A stretch of 64,000 nt of DNA, from assembly GCA_964529415.1 (NCBI GenBank), contig CAZGWD010000019.1, positions 1-64,000 of the forward strand, written 5' to 3'. The position numbers and the translations under genes are program-made. The number at the start of each line of letters is the position of its first letter. The first letter of the stretch is position 1. Source of the stretch: CAYMPH01 sp964529415. GTDB taxonomy: Bacteria > Spirochaetota > UBA4802 > UBA5550. This document shows, in pieces, positions 1 through 8,615 of this stretch. Under the pieces are notes generated by a model. It saw nothing but the letters and a program-made list of their open reading frames with translations. It had not been told where the DNA came from and searched no databases.

Positions 1-2
1 TG

Positions 3-47
3 TGTTACCTATGCGCCCGGTTTATTTTGTTACCCATCCTCCCGGTT
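3..47. repeat. Two direct repeats with 25-bp period, possible IS end
   Basis: Bases 3-22 and 28-47 match at 17 of 20 positions (TGTTACCYAT followed by CCCGGTT). They are more G+C-rich than the surrounding DNA. Repeats of this type are known at the termini of IS21/IS481-like insertion sequences. No transposase is visible because the window begins here, so the IS assignment is inference. Confidence 0.4.
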
Positions 48-53
48 TGTACA

Positions 54-114
54 AGAGGAGCGCCGGGATGCTCCTCTCTTCTTGAGAAATATGACCCACC
101 ATGCATCCATGGTG
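54..114. other. Two small hairpins downstream of dtd
   Basis: AGAGGAGC (54-61) pairs with GCTCCTCT (70-77). CACCATG (97-103) pairs with CATGGTG (108-114) across a 4-nt loop. They lie just past the dtd stop in the direction of its transcription. Neither is followed by a good U-tract on the minus strand. They could slow or end transcription, or belong to the element at the window edge. Confidence 0.3.
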
Positions 115-130
115 ATTTATTAAAATTTTT

Positions 131-580
131 CTAAAAAATTTTCGAGCTATCAAGCAGAATTGTTACAGGTCCTGAATTGACAAGCGATACCTTCATATCA
201 GCCCCGAAAATGCCGCTTTTTACTTTGGGATATTTTAATCTGAATTCTGAAATGAATTTTTCATACATTACTGAAGCCTGTTCAGGAGGCATGGCTTCTG
301 AATAAGAAGGCCGTTTGCCCTTACGAACATCACCATAAAGAGTGAACTGAGATACCATTAATATTTCAGAATCAGTTTCTAATGCAGAAAGATTCATCAC
401 ACCATTCTGATCTTCAAAAATTCTCAAACCAATAGTTTTGGAAATAATATAATCAATGTCAGAATCTTTATCACTGGTATGAATTCCGAGAAGCAGAAGG
501 AGGCCGGTTTTAATAGAGGATATAACAGCGCCGTCCACCTCAACTGAAGCAGACAGCACCCTTTGAATAACTGCGCGCAT
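131..580 (-). CDS. dtd: D-aminoacyl-tRNA deacylase
   Basis: This cytoplasmic proofreading enzyme hydrolyses D-amino acids (and glycine mischarged on tRNA-Ala) from tRNA. The 149-aa protein has the usual family length, starts with the typical MRAVIQRV block, and carries both active-site signatures: SQFT at residues 77-80 and GPVT at 137-140. It begins at 580 in a TGATG overlap with the trxA stop codon, so the two genes are almost certainly co-transcribed and translationally coupled. Nothing is odd about the sequence. Confidence 0.96.
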   Translation of the reverse strand: MRAVIQRVLSASVEVDGAVISSIKTGLLLLLGIHTSDKDSDIDYIISKTIGLRIFEDQNGVMNLSALETDSEILMVSQFTLYGDVRKGKRPSYSEAMPPEQASVMYEKFISEFRLKYPKVKSGIFGADMKVSLVNSGPVTILLDSSKIF

Positions 581-903
581 CAGGAATGTTTTTTAATATT
601 CTGCCTCAATGTTTCTTCCGGCTGAACTCCTACAAATCTTTCAACTTCCTTGCCGTCTTTAAACAAAATCAGAGTTGGAATTGATGCTATGCCGAGATTC
701 TGCGCAATAGATGGATTGTCATCAGTATTAAGTTTTGCAATAACTGCTTTTATATCAGATGACTGGGATAATTTTTCAAGAATTGGGGTCTGCATTCTGC
801 AAGGCCCGCACCATGGAGCCCAGAAATCTACTATAACAAGCCCCTTGCTTTGTAAAACTTCCGAATTATAATTATTGCTATTAATATCCTTTAAATCTCC
901 CAT
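580..903 (-). CDS. trxA: Thioredoxin
   Basis: This small cytoplasmic disulfide reductase has the canonical WCGPC active site at residues 31-35, the preceding VDFWAPW strand, and the cis-proline segment (SIPTLILF) about 40 residues later. At 107 aa it is standard length. It is first gene of a two-gene unit with dtd, joined by a one-base stop/start overlap. A thioredoxin reductase is not visible in the window. A GGAGG-like ribosome site lies just upstream of the ATG at 903. Confidence 0.96.
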   Translation of the reverse strand: MGDLKDINSNNYNSEVLQSKGLVIVDFWAPWCGPCRMQTPILEKLSQSSDIKAVIAKLNTDDNPSIAQNLGIASIPTLILFKDGKEVERFVGVQPEETLRQNIKKHS

Positions 904-919
904 TATCTTTCCTCCGGTT

Positions 920-1603
920 TTATTTAATTAAATCTCTGCCTCGAACTTTTATATTACAGGTTTCCTCGATGTTTCTAATTGTATTATTAACAATATCCAG
1001 GTCCAATTCTTTTTTTTCAATAATTTTATTTGATTTTTTATCAAGAATCCAGGTTTTCAATTCGAGCACATTGCCATTCTCATACAGAAAAACATACTGG
1101 GCAGTTTGAGTGGTTTCTTTTTTTTCAGGCTGAAAATCATATTCAATATAACGTCTTGATGTTAATTTATTATTGTCATCATACTCATAACTGTCGAATG
1201 CGAACATATACAGTATGCCTGTTTTTTCATCAAGTATATAATAGCTGATATCTTTTATATTATTATTGTCATAATTATAATCAATCCATCCGGTTTTCAT
1301 TTTTTTATTGCTGATATAAATATAAAAAACCGTGGCTTTTAAATTATTATTCTGATAATTATATTCTTCTTCTTTATATGGAACAAGCAGGCCTTTAGTA
1401 TCTTTTTTATAAATTACAGATGAGGGGTTGAAACTGTTATCAGTATAGACTATTTCGCTTATTTTTTCAATTTTTGAACCGTTATATACAACAATTGCGG
1501 AGACCCTGCCGAAAATATCTTTCCGCTCTATTTCACGCATTCCGGTGCAAGCTGCAAAAAACACTGCAGCGGATAGTATGTATATTTTAATTACATGTTT
1601 CAT
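920..1603 (-). CDS. Predicted lipoprotein, unknown function
   Basis: The 227-aa protein opens with a signal peptide ending in a lipobox (FFAAC, lipidated Cys about residue 19), so it should be membrane-anchored on the periplasmic side. The rest is rich in Tyr, Asn, Lys and alternating beta-strand-like segments with repeated short YxYDNNN motifs (for example around residues 110-160). These resemble degenerate YD/toxB-like beta-repeat lipoproteins, but I do not recognise a family. It sits between trxA and ttcA on the same strand with 16- and 33-base gaps. Confidence 0.75.
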   Translation of the reverse strand: MKHVIKIYILSAAVFFAACTGMREIERKDIFGRVSAIVVYNGSKIEKISEIVYTDNSFNPSSVIYKKDTKGLLVPYKEEEYNYQNNNLKATVFYIYISNKKMKTGWIDYNYDNNNIKDISYYILDEKTGILYMFAFDSYEYDDNNKLTSRRYIEYDFQPEKKETTQTAQYVFLYENGNVLELKTWILDKKSNKIIEKKELDLDIVNNTIRNIEETCNIKVRGRDLIK

Positions 1604-1636
1604 AAAATTTCTGCAAGAATTCAGAATACCCGCTGT

Positions 1637-2389
1637 TTAATCAAGATTAATTTTCGGCAGATAATCAGGCTTTATGTCTCCCATAGATCCGAAAATATTA
1701 TTAACTGCTCCAGGAAATTGTTTTTCCATTTCTCCTAAAAAATTCTTCATATCATGTCTTCTGGATTTATCAGTAAAGGGGCAGACTGTTTTCTGATTCT
1801 GGAATTCTTTTATTACAGCATATTTTTTTATTTCATCATTTCTTAGAAGAATAAGCGGCCTTATAATATCGAACTCGCCTTGAAACATGGAAAGCTTTCC
1901 AGGCATGGAACTTATCTGCCCGTTAAATGTCATATTCATCAGAAGAGTTTCAACAGCATCATCCATATGGTGGCCGAGAGCAAGTTTACTGCATCTGTTT
2001 TCCTTCATATAATTGAAAAGAATTTTTCTTCTATGCATTGAACATAAATAGCAGGCTGATTTCCTGCCTTCACTTCTATCGATATAGCTTGTTTCCAGAT
2101 ATACAAATTTAACGTTTAAGCATGCGCAAAACTCCTCGAAATAATTCCGATCAATATCGTACCCGATATTTTTAACATTTACATGAAGAGCTGTAATCTG
2201 ATAATCAATTGGAATATGTTTCCTTCTTTCAGATAGAATATCAAGCATTACAAATGAATCCTTTCCTCCGGAAATAGCTGCAAGTACATGATCGCCATCT
2301 CCAATCATGCTGAATTTATTTATTGCTTTTCCTGTTATTCTTTTAACCGAATTCAGAAAATACCTGTTTTCTTTGGAAATCTTATCCAT
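1637..2389 (-). CDS. ttcA: TtcA-family tRNA 2-thiolation ATPase
   Basis: This PP-loop ATPase adenylates a tRNA cytidine for sulfur transfer. The N-terminal pyrophosphatase loop SGGKDS is at residues 40-45. The CxxC pair C113/C116 plus C203 match the three cysteines that hold the [4Fe-4S] cluster in TtcA. LGHHMDDAVET follows the CxxC, as expected. The 250-aa length is slightly short but complete. TtcA (s2C32) is the best fit; TtuA-like enzymes that thiolate U54 are an alternative. It diverges from cheY across a 149-bp spacer. Confidence 0.85.
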   Translation of the reverse strand: MDKISKENRYFLNSVKRITGKAINKFSMIGDGDHVLAAISGGKDSFVMLDILSERRKHIPIDYQITALHVNVKNIGYDIDRNYFEEFCACLNVKFVYLETSYIDRSEGRKSACYLCSMHRRKILFNYMKENRCSKLALGHHMDDAVETLLMNMTFNGQISSMPGKLSMFQGEFDIIRPLILLRNDEIKKYAVIKEFQNQKTVCPFTDKSRRHDMKNFLGEMEKQFPGAVNNIFGSMGDIKPDYLPKINLD

Positions 2390-2469
2390 TATTTTTTATT
2401 TCCTGTGAATATTTTCATTAAAAATGATAAAAATATTTTTATATGCCTTATAAAAAATAATAAAAGTTA

Positions 2470-2498
2470 TTGATATGTCAAACTAAATCCTGTATTAT
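2470..2498 (+). promoter_or_regulatory. Sigma-70-type promoter of the cheY unit
   Basis: TTGATA (2470-2475) and TATTAT (2493-2498) are separated by 17 bp, close to the housekeeping consensus. The predicted start lies about 35 bases before the cheY ATG. This is a motif call only. Confidence 0.55.
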
Positions 2499-2538
2499 GC
2501 TCATAATTAAAAGCTTTTAAAAATATCAGAGGTAAATA

Positions 2539-2898
2539 ATGAGCACTGGTTTAATAGTTGATGATTCAAAATTTATGAGAAAAATTATCAGGGATACGCT
2601 TGAAAGCGGCGGATATGAGATTATTGGTGAAGCTGAAAACGGTTCTGATGGAATTGAATCATATAAAAAGAACAAACCGGATTTTGTAACAATGGATATT
2701 ACAATGGGCGGAAAAGACGGCCTTAAAGCTGTTCAGGAAATTATTGAATTTGATCCAAATGCAAAAGTTATTATCATATCTGCATTGAATGAAAATACTC
2801 TTAAAATGAATGAGCCCGGAATTAATCCGAAAGCTTTTATCACAAAACCTTTTGAAAAAGACAAATTACTAAATACAATTAAAAGCATTTTATCTTAA
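2539..2898 (+). CDS. CheY-like stand-alone response regulator
   Basis: This is a single receiver domain of 119 aa with no output domain. The acidic pocket D8/D9, phospho-acceptor D53, S81 and K103 are all present, so it should be phosphorylatable. The loop after D53 reads MDITMGGKDG instead of the usual MP..DG, a small departure. It is followed 25 bases later by a cyclic-nucleotide-binding protein on the same strand, suggesting a joint signalling role. The only other chemotaxis gene in the window is cheB at 48.6 kb. It could serve flagellar switching or another kinase; the sequence does not decide. Confidence 0.88.
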   Translation: MSTGLIVDDSKFMRKIIRDTLESGGYEIIGEAENGSDGIESYKKNKPDFVTMDITMGGKDGLKAVQEIIEFDPNAKVIIISALNENTLKMNEPGINPKAFITKPFEKDKLLNTIKSILS

Positions 2899-2923
2899 AC
2901 AATAATTCTTCTACAGGACAAAT

Positions 2924-3976
2924 ATGCCAGATAATTTTATAAAACTATATACACCTTCATCAACGCCTGATTGCGTATATTTTTTAAGTGAAGGTGAAAT
3001 ATTTTTCTATATATCCGATTCAGACAAATACTCAATAAACGGGAAAAATCTTATAGTTGGCTCAACTGAACTGCTTTTAAACAATTTTCTTGAAATGAAA
3101 ACCGGTAGAATTGAAACTGCTGTATCAAGAAATGACAGCAAAATTAAAAAAATGTCTCTTGAAAGTTTTATGACCGGCATAAAAACATTTTCATTTGTAA
3201 TAAATACTTCAATGGTTCTTGCAAAGCAGATTAAACTCACTAACGGCATTATAAACAGGAACATGACTTCGCTTGCAGGCGATGAAAAGAAAAACAGGGA
3301 AAGCGCGATTGAATATTACAGAATAGTTGATAAAATTAAAACCGAATATGATAAAAGAAAATTTCCGTGGCTGAAAACACTAATTACAAAATATGAACCG
3401 AGCCTCACATTTAAAAGAGGTGAGGCATTTGCAAGATCTTCTGATCCAGTTACAATTACTTCCACTTCTGAAATTTCTGACAAGGATGTGGAATATTCGA
3501 GAGGAACAATTATCTGCGAGGAAAACACTATAGGCGACGAAATGTATATTCTGCAGTCCGGAGCTATTGATGTTACTGTCAGCGGCAATAAGGTAGCTTC
3601 AATCGAAAATGCCGGCACGGTTATCGGCGAAATGGCCCTGCTTCTTGGAGATGCAAGAACTGCGACTTTACAGGCAAGGAACAATGTTATATTAACTAAA
3701 ATTAAAAAAAGCGAACTTGTTGAAATTGCTGAAAGAAAATTTGACATACTTATGAGTATAGCTTTATCTCTGGCAAAAAGGCATTATTTCAATGTTGTAA
3801 AAGTAGGCAGCCTGAATAAAACAATAGTTGATCAGAATATAAATGAATCCCCGGGAAAAAATCCTGCTATTGCCTATAAAATGAATACAGAATTAAGAGC
3901 TCTGAAAGATGATGTTGAAGCTGCAGTCAAAGGCAAAGAACATGAATTTCTAAAAGATATGATCAAAAGTTTTTAA
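2924..3976 (+). CDS. Cyclic-nucleotide-binding (CRP-type sensor) protein
   Basis: The 350-aa cytoplasmic protein has a well-formed cNMP-binding fold at about residues 190-285, with the phosphate-binding cassette GEMALLLGDARTAT (G235-E236, R245, T246). The N-terminal 100 residues look like a second, degenerate cNMP-binding half (SEGEIFFY then VGSTELL). There is no helix-turn-helix after the second domain; the tail is helical and charged. It is therefore a sensor or effector rather than a CRP-type transcription factor. It lies 25 bases after cheY and probably shares its promoter. Confidence 0.8.
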   Translation: MPDNFIKLYTPSSTPDCVYFLSEGEIFFYISDSDKYSINGKNLIVGSTELLLNNFLEMKTGRIETAVSRNDSKIKKMSLESFMTGIKTFSFVINTSMVLAKQIKLTNGIINRNMTSLAGDEKKNRESAIEYYRIVDKIKTEYDKRKFPWLKTLITKYEPSLTFKRGEAFARSSDPVTITSTSEISDKDVEYSRGTIICEENTIGDEMYILQSGAIDVTVSGNKVASIENAGTVIGEMALLLGDARTATLQARNNVILTKIKKSELVEIAERKFDILMSIALSLAKRHYFNVVKVGSLNKTIVDQNINESPGKNPAIAYKMNTELRALKDDVEAAVKGKEHEFLKDMIKSF

Positions 3977-3988
3977 TCTGAAAAATAT

Positions 3989-4483
3989 TTATTCCTTTCG
4001 CATAATATTCAGCCATGACATTTCCGCATTTAGATGACTCAACAGATACCTCAGCAGAGCTGTATTGGAATCGCCTTCTTTTAATTTTTTCTCTATTTCA
4101 TCAATACGTCTTTTAATATCAATAAATCTGTCTTCCAGAAACTGCTCTTTTATTTCAGCAGACAGGGTTCTGTAAAACATAAGAACTATATCAATATCGA
4201 AATGAATAAGATTTTTATCGAGATACTGTTTCAGCAGTTTTTTATAATACTTTTTCCCTGTAGGCAGAATTTCATAAATATACCTTTCAGGATTACCGCT
4301 TTCCTTTTCTATGCCGACTCTCTTCACCCAGCCGTTATCAACTGCTTTTTTTATAGCGTAATATATTGAACCGAACTTGATGTCCACATAATCTTCAAGT
4401 CTGTCCATAATTTTCTTTTTTATTTCATATCCGTAAAGGTTCTCTTCAGATAAAAGTCCAAGAATTGTTATTTCTATTTTCAT
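3989..4483 (-). CDS. PadR-family transcriptional regulator
   Basis: The protein has a winged helix at residues 1-80, with the PadR signature ILGLLSEENLYGYEIKK then GSIYYAIKKAVDNGWV, and a C-terminal helical dimerisation region. I place the start at 4483, where AGAAGGAG precedes the ATG; the longer frame to 4528 would need a GTG inside a palindrome and lacks a ribosome site. PadR proteins repress nearby transporter or detoxification genes and often themselves. The divergent neighbour is an SGNH hydrolase. The palindrome at 4515-4540 is the likely operator. Confidence 0.85.
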   Translation of the reverse strand: MKIEITILGLLSEENLYGYEIKKKIMDRLEDYVDIKFGSIYYAIKKAVDNGWVKRVGIEKESGNPERYIYEILPTGKKYYKKLLKQYLDKNLIHFDIDIVLMFYRTLSAEIKEQFLEDRFIDIKRRIDEIEKKLKEGDSNTALLRYLLSHLNAEMSWLNIMRKE

Positions 4484-4514
4484 GTTTCTCCTTCTCTGTC
4501 TGATAAACTGATGT

Positions 4515-4540
4515 TTAAAGCATTTCACGAAATGCTTTAA
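4515..4540. promoter_or_regulatory. Perfect 11-bp-arm palindrome, candidate PadR operator
   Basis: TTAAAGCATTT (4515-4525) and AAATGCTTTAA (4530-4540) flank CACG. The palindrome begins 32 bp upstream of the padR start, in the padR/SGNH divergent spacer. Position and symmetry fit an autoregulatory operator; a transcript hairpin is the alternative. Confidence 0.5.
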
Positions 4541-4678
4541 TTAATTTTATATTCTTTACATTTATTTTTAAAATAACTATTTTACAAATATATATAAAAA
4601 TTTGTTGAATTGCAATTAAAATATTAAAATTTTAATATATTTATTAAAATATGTTAAATTTAAGATAAAGGGACATAA

Positions 4679-5278
4679 ATGAATAGATTAAAGATAATTA
4701 ATAAATTAGAATCCGGGGACAAAGCGGTAATATCCGCTCTTGGCGATTCACTCACTGCAGGATGGATGGTGAACAAAGGTTATCTTGATTATCTGGAAGA
4801 GATGCTAATATTAAAATATCCTGCTGCGAATTTTAGAATTAACAATTGCGGAGTTCCCGGGGATACAGCTGATGGCGGCCTTTCAAGAGTCAGATTCTGC
4901 ACAGAAGATAAAAATCCTGATTTATTCATAGTTGAATTTGCACTAAACGACGCTTTCATGGGACATTCAGTCAGCAGATTTAAAAATAATATTAAACTGA
5001 TTGTAAGCAAAATAAGAGAGCTGTATCATTCAGAAATTATTTTAATAACATCAGTCCCTGTTTCAAATAAAGAGGAAAATGAAATCATGAATAATTATTA
5101 CAAGTCTATTGAAGAAGTTTCAATAGAAGAAAATACATTTTTCGCTGAACCTCATAAATTATTTACAAAAAAGATGCAGGAAGGAACGAGCCGCGGAAAG
5201 CTTTATCTTTCAGACATGGTTCATCCGTCATCTGAAGGCTATAAACTTATTGCAGGAGCTGTAATGGAAATTTTTTAA
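4679..5278 (+). CDS. SGNH/GDSL-type esterase or lipase
   Basis: The 199-aa hydrolase has block I GDSLTAG (nucleophile S24), the block II Gly (CGVPGDTADGG), block III ALND (N90) and block V DMVHP (D179, H182). The Ser-His-Asp triad and oxyanion residues are therefore complete. No signal peptide is visible, so it appears cytoplasmic and may act as a thioesterase or deacetylase. It diverges from the padR-type gene, whose product may control it. Its stop overlaps that of the convergent AEC transporter by 4 bases. Substrate unknown. Confidence 0.85.
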   Translation: MNRLKIINKLESGDKAVISALGDSLTAGWMVNKGYLDYLEEMLILKYPAANFRINNCGVPGDTADGGLSRVRFCTEDKNPDLFIVEFALNDAFMGHSVSRFKNNIKLIVSKIRELYHSEIILITSVPVSNKEENEIMNNYYKSIEEVSIEENTFFAEPHKLFTKKMQEGTSRGKLYLSDMVHPSSEGYKLIAGAVMEIF

Positions 5279-6213
5279 AGTATCAAGGCTGCGTTAAACA
5301 TGAATAAAAGCGGAAGAACAAGTATAATAAACATGATTGTATTAATAATAAATATTGAAGAAGAAAGTTCAGTATCGAGATCAAACAGAATAGATGTCAT
5401 AACTGAATAAACAGCAGCAGGCATGAAAGACTGAATCAATATTATTTTTTCTATGTCACGATCAAGATCAACAATCTGAAGAACAATTGAAGTTATTACA
5501 GGGATTATCAGAAATTTAATTGCAGCAATAATGTAATGATCTGCACGGATAAATTTAAGTTTTGAAATATTTATATTGATTCCAAGAACGAAATAGTTCA
5601 CAGCAACTGCAATCATAACTATCGGATCAATCGGGAAATTGATTGCAGCTCTTTTTATTCCGGACATGTTCAGAATAATTGCAGCAACTGCAGCTGCAAG
5701 AGTAAGATTCTGTAAATTAAAAATATATTCTTTAAATTTCAACTTCCCGTTTACTGATGAATTATACCTTGCGTAATTAAATATAACAAGAACCGTGTAT
5801 GGCATGAAATAAATGAGAAATACAGCTGAAAGAGCCAGCCCCTTTTCACCAGCAAGCATATAGCAGATAAATCCGCCCATTGTAAATCCGTGATTAGCCA
5901 GAGAAGAACTTATTAAAAATGAAGCTCTTGATTTTCCTTCTGCTTTAATAATCGGGATAGAAATTTTCCCCAGGATAAAACCGGCTGCTACCATTAAAAA
6001 ACCGGCTAAAGGAAGAAAAAATTGGTCCTTTCCAAGAGACAGCCCCCAGATAACCCAGAAAAAAATTACCGGCTCAAGGATTACGAGATCGAGCAGAATA
6101 ATTTTTTTAGAAATTCCCATGGGATTTTCAATATGCTTTTTTATATATAAGCCGGATAAAAACGGCAATATAACAATAAGCTGAAAAATAATAAATTTTA
6201 TCACAAGATTCAA
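5275..6213 (-). CDS. AEC (auxin efflux carrier)-family permease
   Basis: The 312-aa integral membrane protein has about nine to ten hydrophobic segments in two inverted halves. Conserved polar and proline-breaking patterns (SSLANHGFTMGG in the first half, QSFMPAAVYSVM in the second) are typical of AEC and related BART-fold carriers. Family members export or import small organic anions. There is no specific substrate clue here. It is convergent with the SGNH esterase with a 4-base overlap of stops and is a monocistronic minus-strand gene. Confidence 0.7.
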   Translation of the reverse strand: MNLVIKFIIFQLIVILPFLSGLYIKKHIENPMGISKKIILLDLVILEPVIFFWVIWGLSLGKDQFFLPLAGFLMVAAGFILGKISIPIIKAEGKSRASFLISSSLANHGFTMGGFICYMLAGEKGLALSAVFLIYFMPYTVLVIFNYARYNSSVNGKLKFKEYIFNLQNLTLAAAVAAIILNMSGIKRAAINFPIDPIVMIAVAVNYFVLGININISKLKFIRADHYIIAAIKFLIIPVITSIVLQIVDLDRDIEKIILIQSFMPAAVYSVMTSILFDLDTELSSSIFIINTIMFIILVLPLLFMFNAALIL

Positions 6214-6344
6214 ATTATATCACTTATATAATATTTTATTTTTATTGTTAACAATTATATTCTTTCTTTAATTTACTTCAAGTAAATAACATATTAAATA
6301 TAAAAAGTATCCGGCATATACGGGAATAGTTATTAAAATTTATG

Positions 6345-6372
6345 TTGCAAGATTACATTTGTTGTATATAAT
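6345..6372 (+). promoter_or_regulatory. Sigma-70-type promoter of kup
   Basis: TTGCAA (6345-6350) and TATAAT (6367-6372) are spaced by 16 bp. This gives a leader of about 75 bases before the kup ATG. I looked for a c-di-AMP riboswitch in this leader and saw none. Confidence 0.5.
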
Positions 6373-6455
6373 TGCTTTTTTATTAAAAAATCAGTTGAAA
6401 AATGCATAAATTATTAAATTGAAGTTAAAAAATTTAAAATGGTAAATATTTATTT

Positions 6456-8276
6456 ATGAAGCTGATTTACAGCAAAGAAGACTGGAAAGATATTCTAAAA
6501 GCTTTAGGTCTTGTTTTTGGAGATATAGGCACAAGCCCCATATACACTCTTTCTGTTATTTTTATTTTTATCAAACCAACACAGGAAAATGTACTTGGAA
6601 TTCTTTCCCTTATTATCTGGACTCTTTTTATTTTAGTAACGATAGAATATACCTGGCTTGCCATGAGACTGGATATACATGGTGAAGGCGGCACAATCAT
6701 TCTAAAGAAGCTTCTGAAAAAAATTTTAAAACCAGGAAGAGCAACTGCTTTTTTTTCACTTTTAGCATATGCAGGCGTTGCGCTTCTTCTGGGAGATGGC
6801 GTTATAACCCCTGCAATAAGCATCCTGTCTGCTGTTGAAGGTATTATACTTATACCCGGCCTGGAAAAAACGCAGCTATGGGTTTTAATATCAATTGCTA
6901 TATTAATCACTATTGCACTTTTTGTTTTCCAGTCAAAAGGAACGGATACAATTGCAAAAACTTTTGGACCGATAATGGTTTTATGGTTTTTAGCCCTGAG
7001 TTTGTCCGGAATCATGTCTATATCCAATTTTCCAAATGTATTTGAAGCTTTTAATCCTATGCATTTATTCAGATTTTTCAGCAATAACGGTATTGCCGGA
7101 TTCATTATTCTATCTGATGTAATACTATGCGCGACCGGAGCTGAAGCGCTTTATGCAGATATGGGACATCTCGGGAAAAAACCGATAGTTCGCGCATGGA
7201 CTTTTGTATTTATCGCACTTATACTTAATTACCTGGGTCAGGGATCATATGCACTTCGAAATCCAGAAGCTAAAACCATTATATTTGCAATGGTTCAAAG
7301 CCAGTCTGCTGTTTTATATATACCATTTCTTATATTAACCATAACAGCGACAATAATCGCATCACAGGCCCTTATCAGCGGTGTTTTTTCTATAATTTAT
7401 CAGGCTATTAACACAAGGGCATTCCCGCGCTTAAGAATTGAATTCACATCATTTAAACTGAAATCTCAAATTTATATCAGCTCGGTTAACTGGGCTTTAA
7501 TGTCTGCAGTTATTTTTATTATGATAATTTTTCAAAAAGCTGAAGCTCTCGCAGCAGCTTACGGCCTGGCTGTTACAGGAACAATGACAATTACAGGAAT
7601 TATGCTGATAATGATTTATTTCACAAAGAAAGAAAAAATAAAAACCATTTTCGCAATTTTAGTTTTCCTGATCGATATTGCGTTTCTGGTTGCTAATTTC
7701 AATAAAATTCCCCACGGAGGCTATATATCTTTACTTTTAGCTTCTTTTCCATTTTTATTGATTCTGCTATGGATAAAAGGCCAGCAGGCGGTTTATAAGG
7801 AATTAAAACCAATTGATATAGATACTTTTTTAACAAGCTACGAGCAGATTTACAAAAAAGTTCAAATACCAGGAACAGGCCTGTTTTTTGTCGGGAGCAT
7901 CAACAGCATATCGCCATATATTATACATACAATAATCAGAAGCAACATTATCTATGAGAATAATATTATGATTTCTGTTTTCAGGACAGAGGAACCTTTT
8001 GGCCTTGAAACAAATTTTAAAAGTAATATTGGAACAGGCCTTCATGCTTTTGAAATTATTGCCGGCTATAAAGAGGATATTGATATAAACAAATTAATCA
8101 GCGACCATGCAATAAATCCCAAAGTAATTTTTTATGGAACTGAAGATATATACACCAATAATCCAATCTGGAAAATTTTCTCAGTCATTAAAACTCTAAC
8201 TCCAAGTTTTGTAAAGTTTTACAAACTTCCAACCTCAAAACTGCAGGGCGTAATTACCCGGGTTGAAATGAAATAG
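6456..8276 (+). CDS. kup: Kup/HAK/KT potassium transporter
   Basis: The 606-aa low-affinity K+ uptake protein of the inner membrane is probably proton-coupled. The N-terminus has the family hallmark GDIGTSPIYTL (residues about 22-32), followed by about twelve membrane segments to residue 455. A soluble C-terminal domain of about 150 residues follows, as usual for Kup. HGEGGTIIL and GDGVITPAISILSAVEG are family signatures. It has its own sigma-70-like promoter. The ribosome site is weak. It is followed by tRNA genes. Confidence 0.96.
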   Translation: MKLIYSKEDWKDILKALGLVFGDIGTSPIYTLSVIFIFIKPTQENVLGILSLIIWTLFILVTIEYTWLAMRLDIHGEGGTIILKKLLKKILKPGRATAFFSLLAYAGVALLLGDGVITPAISILSAVEGIILIPGLEKTQLWVLISIAILITIALFVFQSKGTDTIAKTFGPIMVLWFLALSLSGIMSISNFPNVFEAFNPMHLFRFFSNNGIAGFIILSDVILCATGAEALYADMGHLGKKPIVRAWTFVFIALILNYLGQGSYALRNPEAKTIIFAMVQSQSAVLYIPFLILTITATIIASQALISGVFSIIYQAINTRAFPRLRIEFTSFKLKSQIYISSVNWALMSAVIFIMIIFQKAEALAAAYGLAVTGTMTITGIMLIMIYFTKKEKIKTIFAILVFLIDIAFLVANFNKIPHGGYISLLLASFPFLLILLWIKGQQAVYKELKPIDIDTFLTSYEQIYKKVQIPGTGLFFVGSINSISPYIIHTIIRSNIIYENNIMISVFRTEEPFGLETNFKSNIGTGLHAFEIIAGYKEDIDINKLISDHAINPKVIFYGTEDIYTNNPIWKIFSVIKTLTPSFVKFYKLPTSKLQGVITRVEMK

Positions 8277-8392
8277 AAATCATTCCTATTTAAAAATTCC
8301 ATATCCGCCATAACATTTTTAGAAACTTCGATACAGTACGGTTTCAGAAAAATAATCTTGACTTTAACCCTCCATAAAATAAATTTGCTCCC

Positions 8393-8476
8393 GGAGAGTT
8401 GTCCGAGCGGTCTATGGAGGCGGTCTTGAAAACCGTTGGGTTAATAGCCCCGGGGGTTCGAATCCCTCACTCTCCG
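8393..8476 (+). tRNA. tRNA-Ser (UGA)
   Basis: The 84-nt cloverleaf has a 7-bp acceptor stem (GGAGAGT with ACTCTCC), a long serine-type variable arm, a T-loop GTTCGAATC and anticodon TGA at 8427-8429. The 3' CCA is not encoded, so the cca product (21877-23274) must add it. Discriminator base is G, as required for serine identity. Confidence 0.95.
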
Positions 8477-8516
8477 ATTTAAATTCTCGAATAAATAATA
8501 CAAAAATTTTAATAAT

Positions 8517-8604
8517 GGAGAGATGCCCGAGAGGCCGAAGGGGATTGCCTGCTAAGCAATTGTATCGCATATTGATACCGAGGGTTCGAATCCCTCTCTC
8601 TCCG
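8517..8604 (+). tRNA. tRNA-Ser (GCU)
   Basis: The 88-nt class II tRNA has acceptor stem GGAGAGA/TCTCTCC, anticodon stem ATTGC/GCAAT with anticodon GCT at 8551-8553, a long variable arm and discriminator G. CCA is not encoded. It lies 40 bp after tRNA-Ser(UGA), and the two share acceptor-stem sequence, consistent with an old tandem duplication. Confidence 0.95.
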
Positions 8605-8615
8605 AATAAACAGAC

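Noticed and set aside
6214..6455. Possible c-di-AMP (ydaO-type) riboswitch before kup
   Set aside because: The conserved GC-rich stems of that class are absent; only an AT-rich leader with a sigma-70-like promoter is seen.
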